From Talinum fruticosum (taxonomy: Eukaryota > Streptophyta > Magnoliopsida > Caryophyllales > Talinaceae), in contig JAITYX010000042.1 in assembly GCA_021018815.1 (NCBI GenBank), positions 821,001 through 885,000 of the forward strand: 64,000 nucleotides of DNA, written 5' to 3'. This document shows, piece by piece, positions 24,066 to 37,021 of this stretch (its first letter is position 1; the number at the start of each line of letters is the position of its first letter). The notes below the pieces were generated by a model that did no database searches, had not been told where the DNA came from, and worked only from the letters and a program-made list of their open reading frames with translations. Made by a program: the position numbers and the translations under genes.

Positions 24066-25292
24066 GGCCCGAATGTACTACAAACTGCATAGAAAACCTG
24101 ACCTTCTTTAGGAGATTTTTACGATTGCTTACAACTTTTTAAACTACACAATTGCGTACAACTGTTTACATTACGTTACGGCGGCCGTACGAGTTCATTA
24201 CAACTAAATGAAAGAGGGGTGTACAAGAGTTGTTGAATGGATATAATTGGTGGTATTAATCAATGGCCGCTGAGCCCTCAAAATTAGGACAGATTGTGGT
24301 CAACAAATGCAAAGAATTGAGGTTATGATACAGCTGGTTCGATCACATTAGAAGCAAAGAAATCATACATCTATATATTGTCTACTACTACTACTATAAT
24401 TTAAATTTTAAAAAAATAGTTATCGAACATCATAGGTGAAGATTGCATCATATGGACCGCCCAAAATACTCAAAATAAATTATAATATAAGATGATGACG
24501 AGTATTAGATGAGATGAGATGAGACGAGAGGGATTCGATGTGATAGATACATAGGCAGGTAGAGCACCTTAATTAGCTTTTAATCAATATTTTAAACATG
24601 GATTAACATGATTGGGTTTGGCGAGGGACGTGAATTAATTTCAAGCTAAGTTAAGATTATTGATCGAATTATATATTGGTTGCCCTAATTCCCATTTTAA
24701 TTTCTTCATCATTTATTTATTTAATTAATTTGATCATATAGTACAATTGCATGATATGCCTAGCTATCCCTCTCCACCCTCACCCCCTCTACCAATAATA
24801 TCGCATTCATTGCCTTGCTTTTGTGGTAGCTTAGTCTATGACTCTAGGCTAGAGACCATAAGACCCATCAATCACAAGATTAGCTCGGGATCCTACGATT
24901 TAATTGTGTAAGACAGATTGTCGGACTCTTATTGATCTTAGTAACGTTTTAAATCACATATATAGTAATGTTCGATTATTGACGAAGTAGCATCGAATTT
25001 GGTCGAGTATTGAAACATGCATACAGTTTAGTTAAATCTCGATATTTAGTGTAACTTTTTTATTTGGTAGTTTAATATTAAGAATTAGTATATAGAAGTG
25101 CTATTACGAATGGAGAAACTTAAATGGGAAAGGAGCAATAGTTATGGGGTATTGGCTTCAGCAATTTTAGTGTCCTACGTAGAGCAAACAATCATAGTTG
25201 GATTCAATTATTCTGCATGGCTTGTACACTAAATGCATTAAAATCTTGTCATCTTCTACAGTTTATTCGGCTGGTTTAGTTATATAAAAGGG

Positions 25293-25298
<6 letters not shown>

Positions 25299-25342
<44 letters not shown>
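25299..25342. repeat. (AT)n microsatellite
   Basis: About 22 uninterrupted AT units. Confidence 0.95.
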
Positions 25343-25346
<4 letters not shown>

Positions 25347-26639
25347 ATTTAAATATAGGATTTTTTTTTTTACAATATGCATCAAGAGGTATTATTTGGA
25401 GGGTTGAACTTAAAAACTTTGGTGAAGTAGAAACTTCAAATCTTTATAATCATAAATCCCCAATAATATTATATGAATTTTGACGTATTTTTGTTAAATT
25501 TCGACCTTAGAAATTATAGTACTATATTATAGACTTTCTCAAGCATTTTAGTTCATAATAAGCAACCGAGGTTATAGTAAATAACTTTGTTTTTAAGTTC
25601 TTTCATAAAAAAATGTGTTGGAGATGAAATATGTGGAAAATCACGTTTAATAAATTAAAAAAGTACATCACTAGAATCAACTTTAATTAATGAGCAAGAT
25701 CAATTTTAATTTCAAGAAAAAAAGTATGCATCCTAACTTAACCCTTCGGAGGAGAGGGGAGACAAATATAGAGAATATGTGTAAGTAACCCTAATTTTAC
25801 GACTAAACAAATCATTGTTCGATAAACCTAACATTATTGGAATATATACTGCGTAAACATTGTCAAATTATCGTACAAATTTATAATTTTTTAAGGACGG
25901 GATGATTTTTCCATATAAGTTAACAGAATATAAAATAAAAAGGTCGAAATCAGGCGTACTAAAAACCAACTTGTTGTACAAGTGTGGGATGGTGCCTAAT
26001 TTTCCTAACATGCAAATGCCATGGAATACCTCAAAAAGAAAGGGCATAGACGTGAGGTTAAGCCTTTAGAAGTGAAAGACGTAAGTTGCCCTTTTTGGTG
26101 GAAATTTAAGCATCAAAAGTCATTTTACTATTACTCTGTTTTTGTCCCTTTACAATTAGGATTAGGGTAAGTTGCTTTCAAAATCATGTATTTTATTTTT
26201 ATTTTTATTTTTTATAATATTTTTGGTCATAAAATTCATGACTTTATATGAACATAAACATAAATAAAAGTTCAAAAAACAAGAAAAGGGTGATATATGA
26301 AGTGGGGGCCATCGTGGCTTTATGGATAATCAAGTTCCCACCATTTCCCAAAGCTCTCCAGCCTAATCACAATCGCAATAATCTAATCACAATTAAAGCC
26401 TAAATTTTTTGTTTATATTTGGTAATCTCATATATAGTGAATTTTCTGTGTGATGTAACATTTGACCTAAGATATATTTTGAAGTTACTGTTTTTTTTTT
26501 CCCATGCTCTAAAAATTGATTATTTAGAGTAACACTATAGTATTTTTTTTTAATTAAAAAGGTACTAGTTTTATAGTCTTTCATGATATTATTTTAAAAT
26601 AATTTGTGAATGGCCTTATATAGATTCTTGCTTTACTAG

Positions 26640-26812
26640 GACATGTTCAAAGTTACTCTTAAAATAAGTTATAATTGACACGAGATGAAATATTAGAGGT
26701 GAAATAAACTGAAATGGTCCGAAAGAAAATTAAAATAATTAGTTGTTTAAATGAAAATAGTTGAAAGTTGTTATAACCGACGTTATAAATGCCATTAAAT
26801 AGACCCTAAAAG
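26640..26812. mobile_element. MITE-like element, family 2 copy
   Basis: Shares 'tgttcaaagttactc', 'ataaactgaaatg' and 'gttgaaagttgttataa' words, in that order, with the copy at 5,318-5,475. Boundaries are approximate. Confidence 0.4.
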
Positions 26813-27955
26813 TAACCCTTTTTTTACCATTAATGAATACAAATTTCATTCAACTAAAAATTGATGAACATTATCTCAAAAATCTAAATCAATAAACATT
26901 TCGCAAATTCTTAAATGATCCTAAAAACATATACTTCTAGGAGATATGATGAGGAGTAGATACTCTTCATAATATCTTATGCTCCTGGGAATATTTGCTC
27001 CTCGCTATATGTTAATAAATCATTGTACGAATGGGAAAATAGAGGAGAATATCTTATATGCTTCTCGAGAGTACCTACTTTTCGCCATATGCTTAGGTTA
27101 GATGAACGACGAAATAAGGGGTGGGTTTTATGGGCCTAATCTTCTTTTCTCTCTCTGGGAGTACATGCTTCCGCAAGTATTTCGAATTTGTAAAAATAGG
27201 GGTTGATTTTGTGAGTCTAATCTCTTTATCTCTCTTAGTATATGCTCCCATGAGCATTTAAGAAATTGTATATTTTGTGGGCCTAATATCTCATTATCTC
27301 TTTTGAGAATATATACTCCTAGGAGCATTTAAAAATTTACGGATACTCTTAGGTGCATATAAGATGTTTTGAATATTTCAAAGTGACAATAAATTAGATT
27401 ATCAAATGATTTTACGTTTCCATTACATCAACTCTAAGAGTGGATCCCGATTTTATAAGATTTAAGGAGATTCAAATATAAACGGTGTATTCCTTATAAG
27501 CATTGATACGATTGTACCGATACGTGATATATTGATAATATTTCCGCGAGATTATGCAAAGTAATAAATTCAAAGGATGGCCACCTATGAGTAGTTGACA
27601 AAATAGCAATAAGTTTGAAGGAAGCAGGCAGTTAATGTTATGCAATTTATAGTAAAAATATTGATTAGTCACAGGCACTCAAATTTAGCCTAAAAATACA
27701 CGCTTTCAGCAAAGCTTCAAAAGAATCGTCAACACCACATCCCTATTGCGAGGGGGACCCAGAAAAGTAAAAATATATAGGGGGCCTATTCATTCTAAAT
27801 AAAACATAGCGTAGTGGCAGATCTTACAAATAATTGTAATCCAAGGGGTAATTTAGTAAATACACTCCAATTTACGTAGAAGCCTACGCCTTTTGTTTTC
27901 CCCTACCAAACAAAACCATAAATCCAATTCGCAATTAATAAATCTCCCCATTCGC

Positions 27956-28060
27956 CATCTTCTCTCTCTCCCCCTACCTCCTCTCTCTCCCTCTCTGTCT
28001 CTCTCTCATCTGTCTTCCAATCCATACTCTCTTCTCTCTTTTCCTTCATCTTCATCAGAG
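27956..28060 (+). promoter_or_regulatory. Pyrimidine-rich leader of PIP5K
   Basis: CT-rich tracts ('tctctctctcccc', 'ctctgtctctctctc') end about 155 bp before the PIP5K start. This resembles the ORP leader and is consistent with a 5' untranslated region or core promoter. No convincing TATA box is placed close by. Confidence 0.4.
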
Positions 28061-28075
28061 AGCAGACCATCGAAA

Positions 28076-28126
28076 ATGTTGCAAATTTGGGAGCAAAATT
28101 GCCAGGAGAATCCCTTCTCTCTGTAG
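28076..28126 (+). promoter_or_regulatory. Upstream ORF in the PIP5K leader
   Basis: ATG at 28,076 opens a 16-codon frame ending TAG at 28,124-28,126, about 90 bp before the PIP5K start. If the leader starts in the CT-rich tract this is the first AUG on the message. A regulatory effect is inference. Confidence 0.4.
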
Positions 28127-28214
28127 CTTCTCCCAACCCCTTTCAATCCCAGCAAAATCTTGAATTCCCTTCAGTTTCAGCAGACAATAATTTTAACAAA
28201 GAAATTTTTAAAAA

Positions 28215-31200
28215 ATGGTCGAATCCGTAGTGGAAGTGGAATTCTCTTCGCTTCCAGAAGATGGGAAAAACCAATCCTTAGAAAAGGAACCCAAAATCCA
28301 ACCATCAACAAAGGATTTAACTTTGGTGTTCCCACCGCCGGTGCCGCTGATACGCAGCCGCTCACAGGCGGCGACGAGGCGGGTTACTCCTACTCCGACG
28401 ACTCACGACGGTGGAGTTTCGTGTTCGTCTTCGGTGGAGCGGCACCTCCCGAACGGGGATCTCTACACAGGGACATTCATCGGGAATGTCCCTCACGGTT
28501 ATGGAAAGTATTTGTGGGCTGATGGGTGTATGTATGAGGGGAGTGGAAGAAGGGGAAGGCTAATGGAAAGGGCAAGTTCTCTTGGCCTTCCGGCGCAACC
28601 TACGAGGGCGAGTTTAAGTCGGGAAGAATGGAGGGCCATGGAACTTTCACCGGCGCCGATGGGGATACTTACAGAGGGACTTGGGTCGCCGATAAAAAGC
28701 AGGGGTATGGTGAGAAGAGGTATGTTAATGGGGATATCTACGAGGGTTCTTGGCGGAGGAATTTGCAGGATGGGCAAGGGAGATATCTATGGAGGAATGG
28801 GAATCAGTACCAGGGGAATGGAAGAACGGGGTGATTTCTGGAAAAGGGGTTCTGATTTGGGCGAATGGGGATAAATTTGAAGGGCAGTGGGAGAATGGGA
28901 TGCCCAAAGGGAACGGGACTTACTCTTACCCTTGGAATGAGCTCTTGGTTACTAATAATCCCAAGAAGCGGATTTCGGTTGATGGTGGTGGTGGTGGTGG
29001 CGGCGGAGGAGGAGGCAGAAGTAGTGTTGGAGGAGAGAGAATATTCCCCAGGATTTGTATTTGGGAAAGTGATGGTGAAGCAGGGGATATAACTTGCGAC
29101 ATTATTGATAATGTTGAGGCGGCTTCGATGATCTATGGTGATGGCTTTTTGGGTTTGGATCGGGCAAAGCCATTCAGAGGTAGCCCCTGTTGTTTCATGA
29201 AGGAGGCTAAGAAGCCTGGTCAGACCATCTCCAAAGGCCACAAGAACTACGATTTGATGCTTAATCTTCAAGTGGGCATTAGGTAAAATAACTTTCAATC
29301 CCCAAATTTTCTTTTCTGCGAGTTTTGTTTCAGTGAATCTGATTGGGTTCTAATTGTATATGTATTTCTCTCTCTTCACTTGTAGATATTCAGTTGGGAA
29401 GCACGCTTCAATCTTGAGGGATCTTAAGCCCAGTGATTTTGATCCCAGGGAAAAGTTTTGGACGAGGTTTCCTCCTGAGGGATCCAAATTAACCCCATCT
29501 CACCAGTCCAATGACTTCCGGTGGAAAGATTATTGCCCTGTGGTGTTCAGGTGAAAACCACTTGTTTCATTATCTTTTTCCATTGTGATAATTTGCATAA
29601 TTTGCATTAGTATACTCTTAATTATGTTTATGAAGCTCATAATTGTAGTAGTTTGCCTTGGAATTGAATCTGATTGAATGTATTTTGGTGTTTAGACATT
29701 TGAGGGAGTTATTTCAAGTAGATCCTGCGGATTATATGCTTGCAATTTGTGGTAATGATGCTCTCAGAGAGCTTTCTTCCCCGGGGAAGAGCGGAAGTTT
29801 CTTTTATCTCACTCAAGACGATAGATTTATGATCAAGACTGTCAAGAAATGTGAAGTCAAGGTTAGTTTGCCATTCCTTGAACTTATGTTTGCGTTTTCA
29901 TTGAGAATGTTTGTGGTTTTTTGTTGGTTGCTTTGTTTATAAATAATGCAATTTGGTAATTAGAAAAATCTCCATAGGATTAATTTGTCTTAATTATATA
30001 TATGATTATTATGTTCAGGTTCTCCTTAGGATGCTTCCCAGTTACTACCAGCATGTTTGCCGATACGAAAACACTCTTGTGACGAGATTCTACGGTGTGC
30101 ATTGTGTGAAGCCCGTTGGTGGTCCAAAGGTATGGTGCCCTGGTGTAAAAACCATCGAATCATTGCTTGATCAATCGAGTTTTTCGGAACATAAAACTGA
30201 TGGGGTTGGGTTTTGTTTTGTGGACTTGAATCAGACTCGGTTTATTGTGATGGGCAACTTGTTTTGCTCGGAGTACCGTATCCATAGGCGGTTTGATTTG
30301 AAAGGATCTCGACATGGCCGGACTACTCAAAAGCCTGAGGGTGAGATAGATGAGACCACTACCCTTAAGGATCTCGATCTTGACTTTGTCTTCCGGCTCC
30401 AGCGGAACTGGTACCGAGAATTGATCAAGTGAGTGAATGCTTTCACAAGCTAAGAACCCTTCGTTTGCTTATTTTACTGGAATTTAATCTAATTTGATCG
30501 AATGTTTGTCCAGGCAAATTGAACGGGATTGTGAATTCCTTGAAGCAGAGAGAATTATGGATTACAGCCTTTTGGTTGGTGTCCACTTCCGTGATGACAA
30601 TACAGGGGATAAGATGGGCTTATCACCATTTGTTTTGCGTGGTATTGATCCGATCATTCCCTATCCACATGCATTTAGATTACTATATATTTCTTTAGAC
30701 TGCGAATTTCACCTTATTTTTTCAGAAATATATTGGTCTAATATGAATTGGATCCTCCTCGCTTTTCAGGTAAAAGAGACTCGTATCAAAATGAGAAGTA
30801 TTTGCGTGGATGTCGTATGCTCGAAGCAGAACTACAGGACATGGATCGTGTGCTCGCTGGCAGGTTTGTTCGCTTTTCCTGTTCTTATTGATTTGCTTCA
30901 TTGAAGCGTTAATGATTGCGGGATACTTTTTATACTAGTTGCTAGTGTCTCTTTTGCTGCTCAAGCTCCTGAATTCGTGTAGCCAATTATTTCATCCAGT
31001 GAATGTAGTCTTGTTGGATGAATAATTGGAAAAGTGACATTAGTTGCGCATGATTTGGTGTGGGGGCTTACTGGATAGCATTTTGGGTGGGGCGTCTTGT
31101 GGTATGGTCTTCTTGTTTCCACAGATAAGACTGAGAGAATCCTTCGTCTGAATACTGACTACTGAAGTTATGGTATGGGATGCCATGAGTTATCCTGAGT

Positions 31201-31652
31201 GTCATTTGACTTCATTGACAATCTCTGACCTCTATAACATGAGGTTATTGTGGATTTAATCGTCATCCAGGGGGGATAGCTTTATGGATAGGCCATCATG
31301 TACAACCGTCCAAGCAATAAAAATGTATTTTCATCTGTACAGGAAGCCATTGATCAGACTAGGGGCAAACATGCCTGCTAGAGCCGAGAAGCTTGCTAGG
31401 AGGAGTGACTTTGATCAGTACATTCCCGGTAGCTGTGGCAATTTGATCCCCTCGCGAAGTGGTGAGACTTATGAAGCTGTCATCTACTTCGGGATCATAG
31501 ACATATTGCAAGATTACGATATCAGCAAGAGGCTAGAGCATGCTTACAAATCCCTCCAAGCCGATCCAACATCGATCTCAGCCGTGGATCCTAAGCTATA
31601 CTCTAGGAGGTTCCGAGATTTCATCGGAAGAATTTTTGTGGAAGATAGATAG
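28215..31652 (+). CDS. PIP5K1: Phosphatidylinositol-4-phosphate 5-kinase, type B with MORN repeats (PIP5K1/2-like), frame broken twice in exon 1
   Basis: Makes PI(4,5)P2 from PI4P at the plasma membrane. Coding exons: 28215-29282, 29386-29550, 29696-29861, 30019-30129, 30235-30428, 30514-30641, 30770-30863 and 31343-31652. The N terminus has [15 protein letters not shown], a PIP5K1/2-subgroup segment. Seven MORN repeats follow (residues about 84-244), then a Gly run, a linker with [19 protein letters not shown], and the kinase domain: [13 protein letters not shown], catalytic DLKGS, MDYSLL and the C-terminal activation-loop region LYSRRFRDF. Two breaks lie in the MORN exon. 'gaggggagtgg' (28,538-28,541) and 'caggggaatgg' (28,813-28,816) each lack one G against the expected YEGEWK / YQGEWK codons. 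Adding both gives 745 aa, close to known family members, with every later phase correct. The 105-nt intron 30,130-30,234 is itself open in frame. Confidence 0.9.
30130..30234 (+). other. In-frame, stop-free intron in PIP5K (exitron-like)
   Basis: Bounded by 'ccaaag|gtatgg' and 'aatcag|actcgg'. Splicing joins KPVGGPK to [11 protein letters not shown], the arrangement of this family. The intron is 105 nt, a multiple of three, with no stop, so retention would insert 35 residues inside the kinase domain. The splice call is strong; use of the retained form is unknown. Confidence 0.75.
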
Positions 31653-32356
31653 GACAACAAACAAGAGACAAAAACTAAGGCCAAAAGGGCAGAATGGGAG
31701 GCACTGTTTCATTGAAAAGGAATCATCCCCAGTTGGGTACACGGTTTCTTGGAGGGTCCCCCATCCATGTGGTAATCAAAATGGGGGATGAAAGATTCAA
31801 TGCTGCTCTCGATGGCAATCATATTGTTCCTGGACTTGGGAAGCTCCACTTTGCTCGTGGGCACGAACCAGGCAGCCAATGCAGTAATGGTGGTCGATGA
31901 GGGGGCGAGCATTCAGATTTTAGGACAGCGCTTGGCTGAATTTTGAGGATCAGCCGCGTTATTTGGCCGGGTTTTGGGTTATTCTTGTACATTCATGGGT
32001 GGAGGTAAATCAGGTCGGAATTCTTTTTTTTTTTTTAATCTCGCGTCATTTTCCCTACCTAATAGAGTTTTGTAGCAGTATCTATGAGCATTTGGAAGAT
32101 AGGTTATATATATATATATATAGGGGAAAATAAGATTTTCCCAGTTCAGTCTGAGAGATTCAAACAAAATCAAAGAGAAAAAGTTGGGGTTGTATTGGAA
32201 TAACAAAGTGTACAGTTTGGTTGTATAGAAAAGATGATGAACAGATTATTTAATGTCTTATCTCCACCATCTTTACATCAGTGGAGAGGTCTGGATATTT
32301 TTAAGATGGGGAGAAATTTTGCTTAATCTCTCTGACTTTTGTTCCAAGGAAGGACC

Positions 32357-32360
<4 letters not shown>

Positions 32361-32424
<64 letters not shown>
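32361..32424. repeat. Compound (CT)15(AT)n microsatellite
   Basis: Thirty bases of CT run directly into about 34 bases of AT with one interruption. Confidence 0.95.
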
Positions 32425-32425
<1 letters not shown>

Positions 32426-33548
32426 TCTCTGTTTGGGAAATGAAAATACACGGGAAGGAAGGAATGGTATGAACACTTTTTGCAGGTAAAGAAAGAGAGG
32501 GGTTGGAGATGAAGAAGGGTGGGGTGCTGTCATCAAAAGCAGAGAAAGCACCAGAAAGATGCGCTGCTTGGTTTGGGGGTCGACTGCTCGATTTCTCTCT
32601 CTTTTTTTTTTTTTTTGGAAAAAAAGAATTTAAAAGGGTATTATTATACATCTTTGCTTTTTACTGTTTCTGGTTTTTTTCAAATTTATATTTGATGGGT
32701 GATGAGAAATTACAGTCATTAAAATATGACTGGTAACAACAGAGTGGATGCAGACAGATTTTAATTATACTATTTATTATGAAAAAGAAAAGATGATGAG
32801 CTGCCATGCCAAAAGGAGCCAATAGAAAAGACTTCCATTTGAATTTGACCAGAAATTAAAATACTTGTTGAAGGTAAATAGATTAGGGTTAGATCCCAAT
32901 GACATCATTATTGCATGTGGATGAGACCCAATTGCCCATGTGGCTCCTCTGTATTTGCCGAAATCTACCATTCACTGTGAGGCTTTGAACTTAATTGTTT
33001 GGGAGGGTAAAACCGTCAATGTATAATTCATGCATTAACATATATTTCATCACTTAAGAAAAAAAAGGAAAAGAAAAAAATACCATTATTTAAGTTGAAT
33101 ATGTGAATTTGTAAGGTGGTCTAAATGCCATTAATCTATTAGACTTTTTTAGTGTTATTTAAAAATTGAAGGCCTTTTCCCTAAAAAAAATAAATAAATA
33201 AAATTGGAGGGCTATAAGTTTGAAGGTAGGGCAGTTGGAACTTTAAGCATGGTGCAATGTGAAACCATGAAAGAGGAATGGGATCATAAAATTGTTGTAG
33301 TCAAAGAATTAATTCAGTATTTAGCCAACACCACCACATTCCACCAAGAAAAAATTGATGCTTAAACTAAAAACTTAATACAAATTAATCATAATACAGA
33401 CGAAGTATCTTTTATAATAACAAGTTGAAAGATATATTCGAGTACTATAACTTTTGAGGTAGCGGTTAATGATTTGGATTAGTTAAATTACTATTTACCA
33501 CACTTGAATTATATGTGTTCAATTGTTCGAAGTTACATAAAAAATATT

Positions 33549-33773
33549 TGACTTTTGAATTAGTTTTTTTTTTTTTTTGGGTAAGCGGGCCACACACTCA
33601 ACGAGACTTAGCAGTCAGGGATAGGGAGTGTCAGCCCAATAACCTCCACCACACAATATCCTCACAAATGAGGAATATTACTCCCACCCAAATTCAAACC
33701 TAGGTGGGTTGGGTGGAGGATAGAGCTAGTGGCCATCACGCCACTAACCTCCTTTATGACTTTTGAATTAGTT
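33549..33773 (-). mobile_element. tRNA-derived SINE with 17-bp target-site duplication
   Basis: The direct repeat 'tgacttttgaattagtt' flanks the insertion at 33,549-33,565 and 33,757-33,773. On the minus strand the 191-bp body begins 'ggaggttagtggcgtgatgg' (A-box-like), carries 'ctaggtttgaatttggg' (B-box-like) about 50 bp in, and ends in a run of about 13 A residues next to the duplication. This combination is diagnostic of an L1-type-mobilised SINE. The perfect duplication suggests a fairly recent insertion. Confidence 0.85.
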
Positions 33774-33957
33774 GTTAGAGGTATTCGGTAGAGTTTTTGT
33801 ACCAGAGAAAAAAAAAAAGAAAAAAAGTAAAGTTTGAGAAGTTCTCTTCTATCTCTCTCTGTCTGCTCTGTGAATCTGAATGGAACAGTAAAAATTAAAT
33901 GGGGGGTGGTGGTGTGTCCAAGTTTATTGAGACAACGTCGCCGTCGGAGGCAGAGGA

Positions 33958-33982
33958 ACAGAGAGAGAGAGAGAGAGAGAGA
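33958..33982. repeat. (GA)n microsatellite
   Basis: Pure GA run in spacer. A CTT/TTC run follows at about 34,139-34,162. Confidence 0.9.
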
Positions 33983-35324
33983 TTAATTGAAGTCACGTAA
34001 GAATGAATGTATGTTTGTATGTATGCGCAGCGCAGGCCTGCCTGAGTAGTTGTCTTGCCATTTCGAACGTCTTGTAGAGTAGCCAGCAGCGCCACATTCT
34101 GCATCCTCTCTTCTATTTTCACTCTTCTTTCACCTTCATCTTCTTCTTCTTCTTCTTCTTCATTCAATGTCCTTGGAATTCCAGTCTACTTTGCCTTCCT
34201 GTTCTCGATAAATTTAACTGTTAGTTAATTCAACTAGTAAAGTTTTCGAGTCGTTCTTTAAATTTCATCTACGTTAACCCATATATCTTTCTTCATGTAT
34301 AAGTATTAACACGACTAACGTTATCAACTATTATGCATTAGCCAATGTTAAGATGTTTAATTCTTGAATCAGATTGTCTCATAGAAAAATGCAAGATGTT
34401 AAGTTGCAAACTCTTTAATGAGATTGTCTCATGATAAATTATTCTAAACAAGATTACATAACATGCATTCAACTTCTTATATCTAACGTAATATAATTGT
34501 CTGGTTGACAGATTAAAGTTGTAATTAAGTTCATTATAGATTCATCTTACTTTCGACTGTGCTGGATTTTCTATTTCACTTAAATCAAGGTACGATTAGT
34601 TCATACAAAGAGTGGAACTCTCAATCACAAATTTTCTCCATTTACAATACTGGAACCATCTATACCGAATTTCTACACTATTAGACGTGTTTATATTTGT
34701 GTGAATTGCATGTAGTCATGAAAGGAAAGGCTTTGCTTGCCTTGGAAAAATTGGATTCCAATCCCAAGCCAACAATAATATACATTGATGAGATGAGACA
34801 ATAAATACTTATACACCTTTTTTTCTTTTCCCAACAAAAACCAAAGGGCTAGAAGTCTGATTTGTGCACAGTAGATAATGCACATGTCTACAGTCTCTAA
34901 AGTTCAAGATGGACCTACTCGTATGTATTGTTATATTATATGCTACAGCACATATGTTTCTAAACACAATTGACAAATCGAAAAATAATCAATAATTTTA
35001 CATATACAAAACACTTTCTCACTTATATCATGTGATTATATAGCTGGCATGGCATATATATTTCATCCAAAAGCATGGGTATGGTGTATATTTTCCTTTG
35101 AATTAGGTGTCATCATCTATATTTTTGGTGGACCTTCCATTGATATATAAACATTTAAGGCAAGAAAAAAATGTACAAAGTTGACGTTGGTTAGATTTTG
35201 AACCTGCGTCGACCTTCAGTATCAATTTTTAGATATTAATTAATCGAGCTGTTGATACTAAAAAACCATTCTCTTGTAATTTTCGATATTATCAAAATAT
35301 TAGTTATTTAGGATCCAATTCTTT

Positions 35325-35440
35325 ACATGAAAAATAGAATTTATTTATGTTTTATGTTTATTTATACTTGTTTTATATTCGTTTATGTTAATGTTTATAT
35401 TTATGTGTGTTTTGTATGTAAGTTCGAACATAGCTTAGTT
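35325..35440. mobile_element. MITE, family 1 (partial copy)
   Basis: Carries the family's words on the opposite strand ('tttatgttttatgtttattta', 'ttcgtttatgttaatg') and the right edge 'gtaagttcgaacata'. The left edge is eroded. Confidence 0.4.
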
Positions 35441-36532
35441 TCGATCTGGAAGAGATGGGTTGTAGTATTTAGCTAATAAGGCATTTAATATTTCAAGTGA
35501 AAATAATAATTATGAATTTAAACTTTGCTGCCAAGTTAAGTTTAAGATGAAGATGAAGATGATGGTTGGATGGACGAGCAAATAGGGCCCACAGTTGCCT
35601 CCGGGAATTAAGGCTCATTGTGGCTGCTATGACGATTGCGATCTCACAAACTTTTCATAATTTAATTTTCATGTACAATTTAGTTTAGATATTATATGTA
35701 TCTCTCAACCTAACGCTAGAAAAATTTGTATGTAAATTAGTATATATAGTTGCCGATGATGGAGGGCGGGTCAAAATTAAGGTCTCGATTCGAGTCTATT
35801 AAATTTTATATTTGATTCTCCACTTTTTCTAATAGAATTGCCTTTACGACTCATATGAATCAAAAAGATGAGAAAAAAGATAGAATTAATTCATCATATA
35901 ATCAATAATTTATACATACAAAATGTTCTCTGAATGATTACTTATTTAGTGCATGGATGCGTCTAAATTCCTTTTTTTTTTTAATGTCATCGACCTCATT
36001 CTAAAATCAACACGATTATAAAGGTAATTCACATTTTTTAAAAAGCTCCTTTTTTATTAGTAGATTATGTTGCATGTAGAACGTAGCATTTTTTTTAAAT
36101 TTGCGATTTTAATTTACTATGAAAATTTGATCAAGCTTCCTTTTAAAATAGGCCGCATATAATATCTAGTAGTGTTCCATATAAATAATTTTTTTAATAA
36201 AAATAATATTATATTCACACATTTAATATATTATATATGAAATAAATCCCAAAATTTTGTAAGTGAAGTGTACATACCAAATAAATATAAAATCCTTCAA
36301 TGACCAAAGCAAAATATCTATAAATATGACCGTACATATCAAATATATATATATATATAATGCGATTGATGGAAAATATATTAAAATTATATATTGAATA
36401 AAACTTCAAATTGATTACTAGCTAGCTAGAAAACAAGAACCATAAACATACAAAATAACAAGTCTATTTCAATATAATACACCACAACATTTTATATGCA
36501 CTTTTAAAAAAAATAATAAGAAAAAAATAATG

Positions 36533-36566
<34 letters not shown>

Positions 36567-37021
36567 CAACTCCATCACATGCCTAGGATAATTAAGTCGT
36601 TATTTAGGTTAATTAGGCTTTTAATCAACTATATAACTCCACTTCTCCTCTAATCACATGCACGTATAGAGGAAGACGAATCAAGGAAACATCCATGCAT
36701 TTTCTAGCCATCTAATTAACTCTTGCTTACGCGCTAACCGATCAAGAACAAGTACCATTCTCTTTTTAAGTCTTTCACCCTCGTTTAACTCGAACCAAGC
36801 TGACATAAATTAAAAGAAGGGTAAATTTTATTTTTTTTTCAATTTGTGAGATTGATTTGAATGTCAAACCGCGTAAGAAACGCTTGTTCTTTTCAACTTA
36901 TCATAAGTAATAATCATCATTCATCAACAGTTGATTCTATGCTATTCGAGCACCAATGAGCGATCGTCGACACCTGGTGTCATCTGGTTAACAATAAATC
37001 ACTTATGATATGCTAAGGACT

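Larger units (their letters stand above)
14411..27900. other. Gene-poor, repeat-rich spacer
   Basis: About 13.5 kb between ORP and PIP5K with no protein-like frame over either strand. It contains MITE-like copies, Stowaway-like elements, a diverged tandem duplication, short SINE-like segments and an AT microsatellite, all listed separately. The rest is AT-rich DNA in which I see nothing supportable. Confidence 0.65.

Noticed and set aside
28499..29298. Long minus-strand frames opposite the PIP5K MORN exon
   Set aside because: Shadows of the Gly/Pro-rich coding strand; the plus strand carries clear MORN and kinase motifs.
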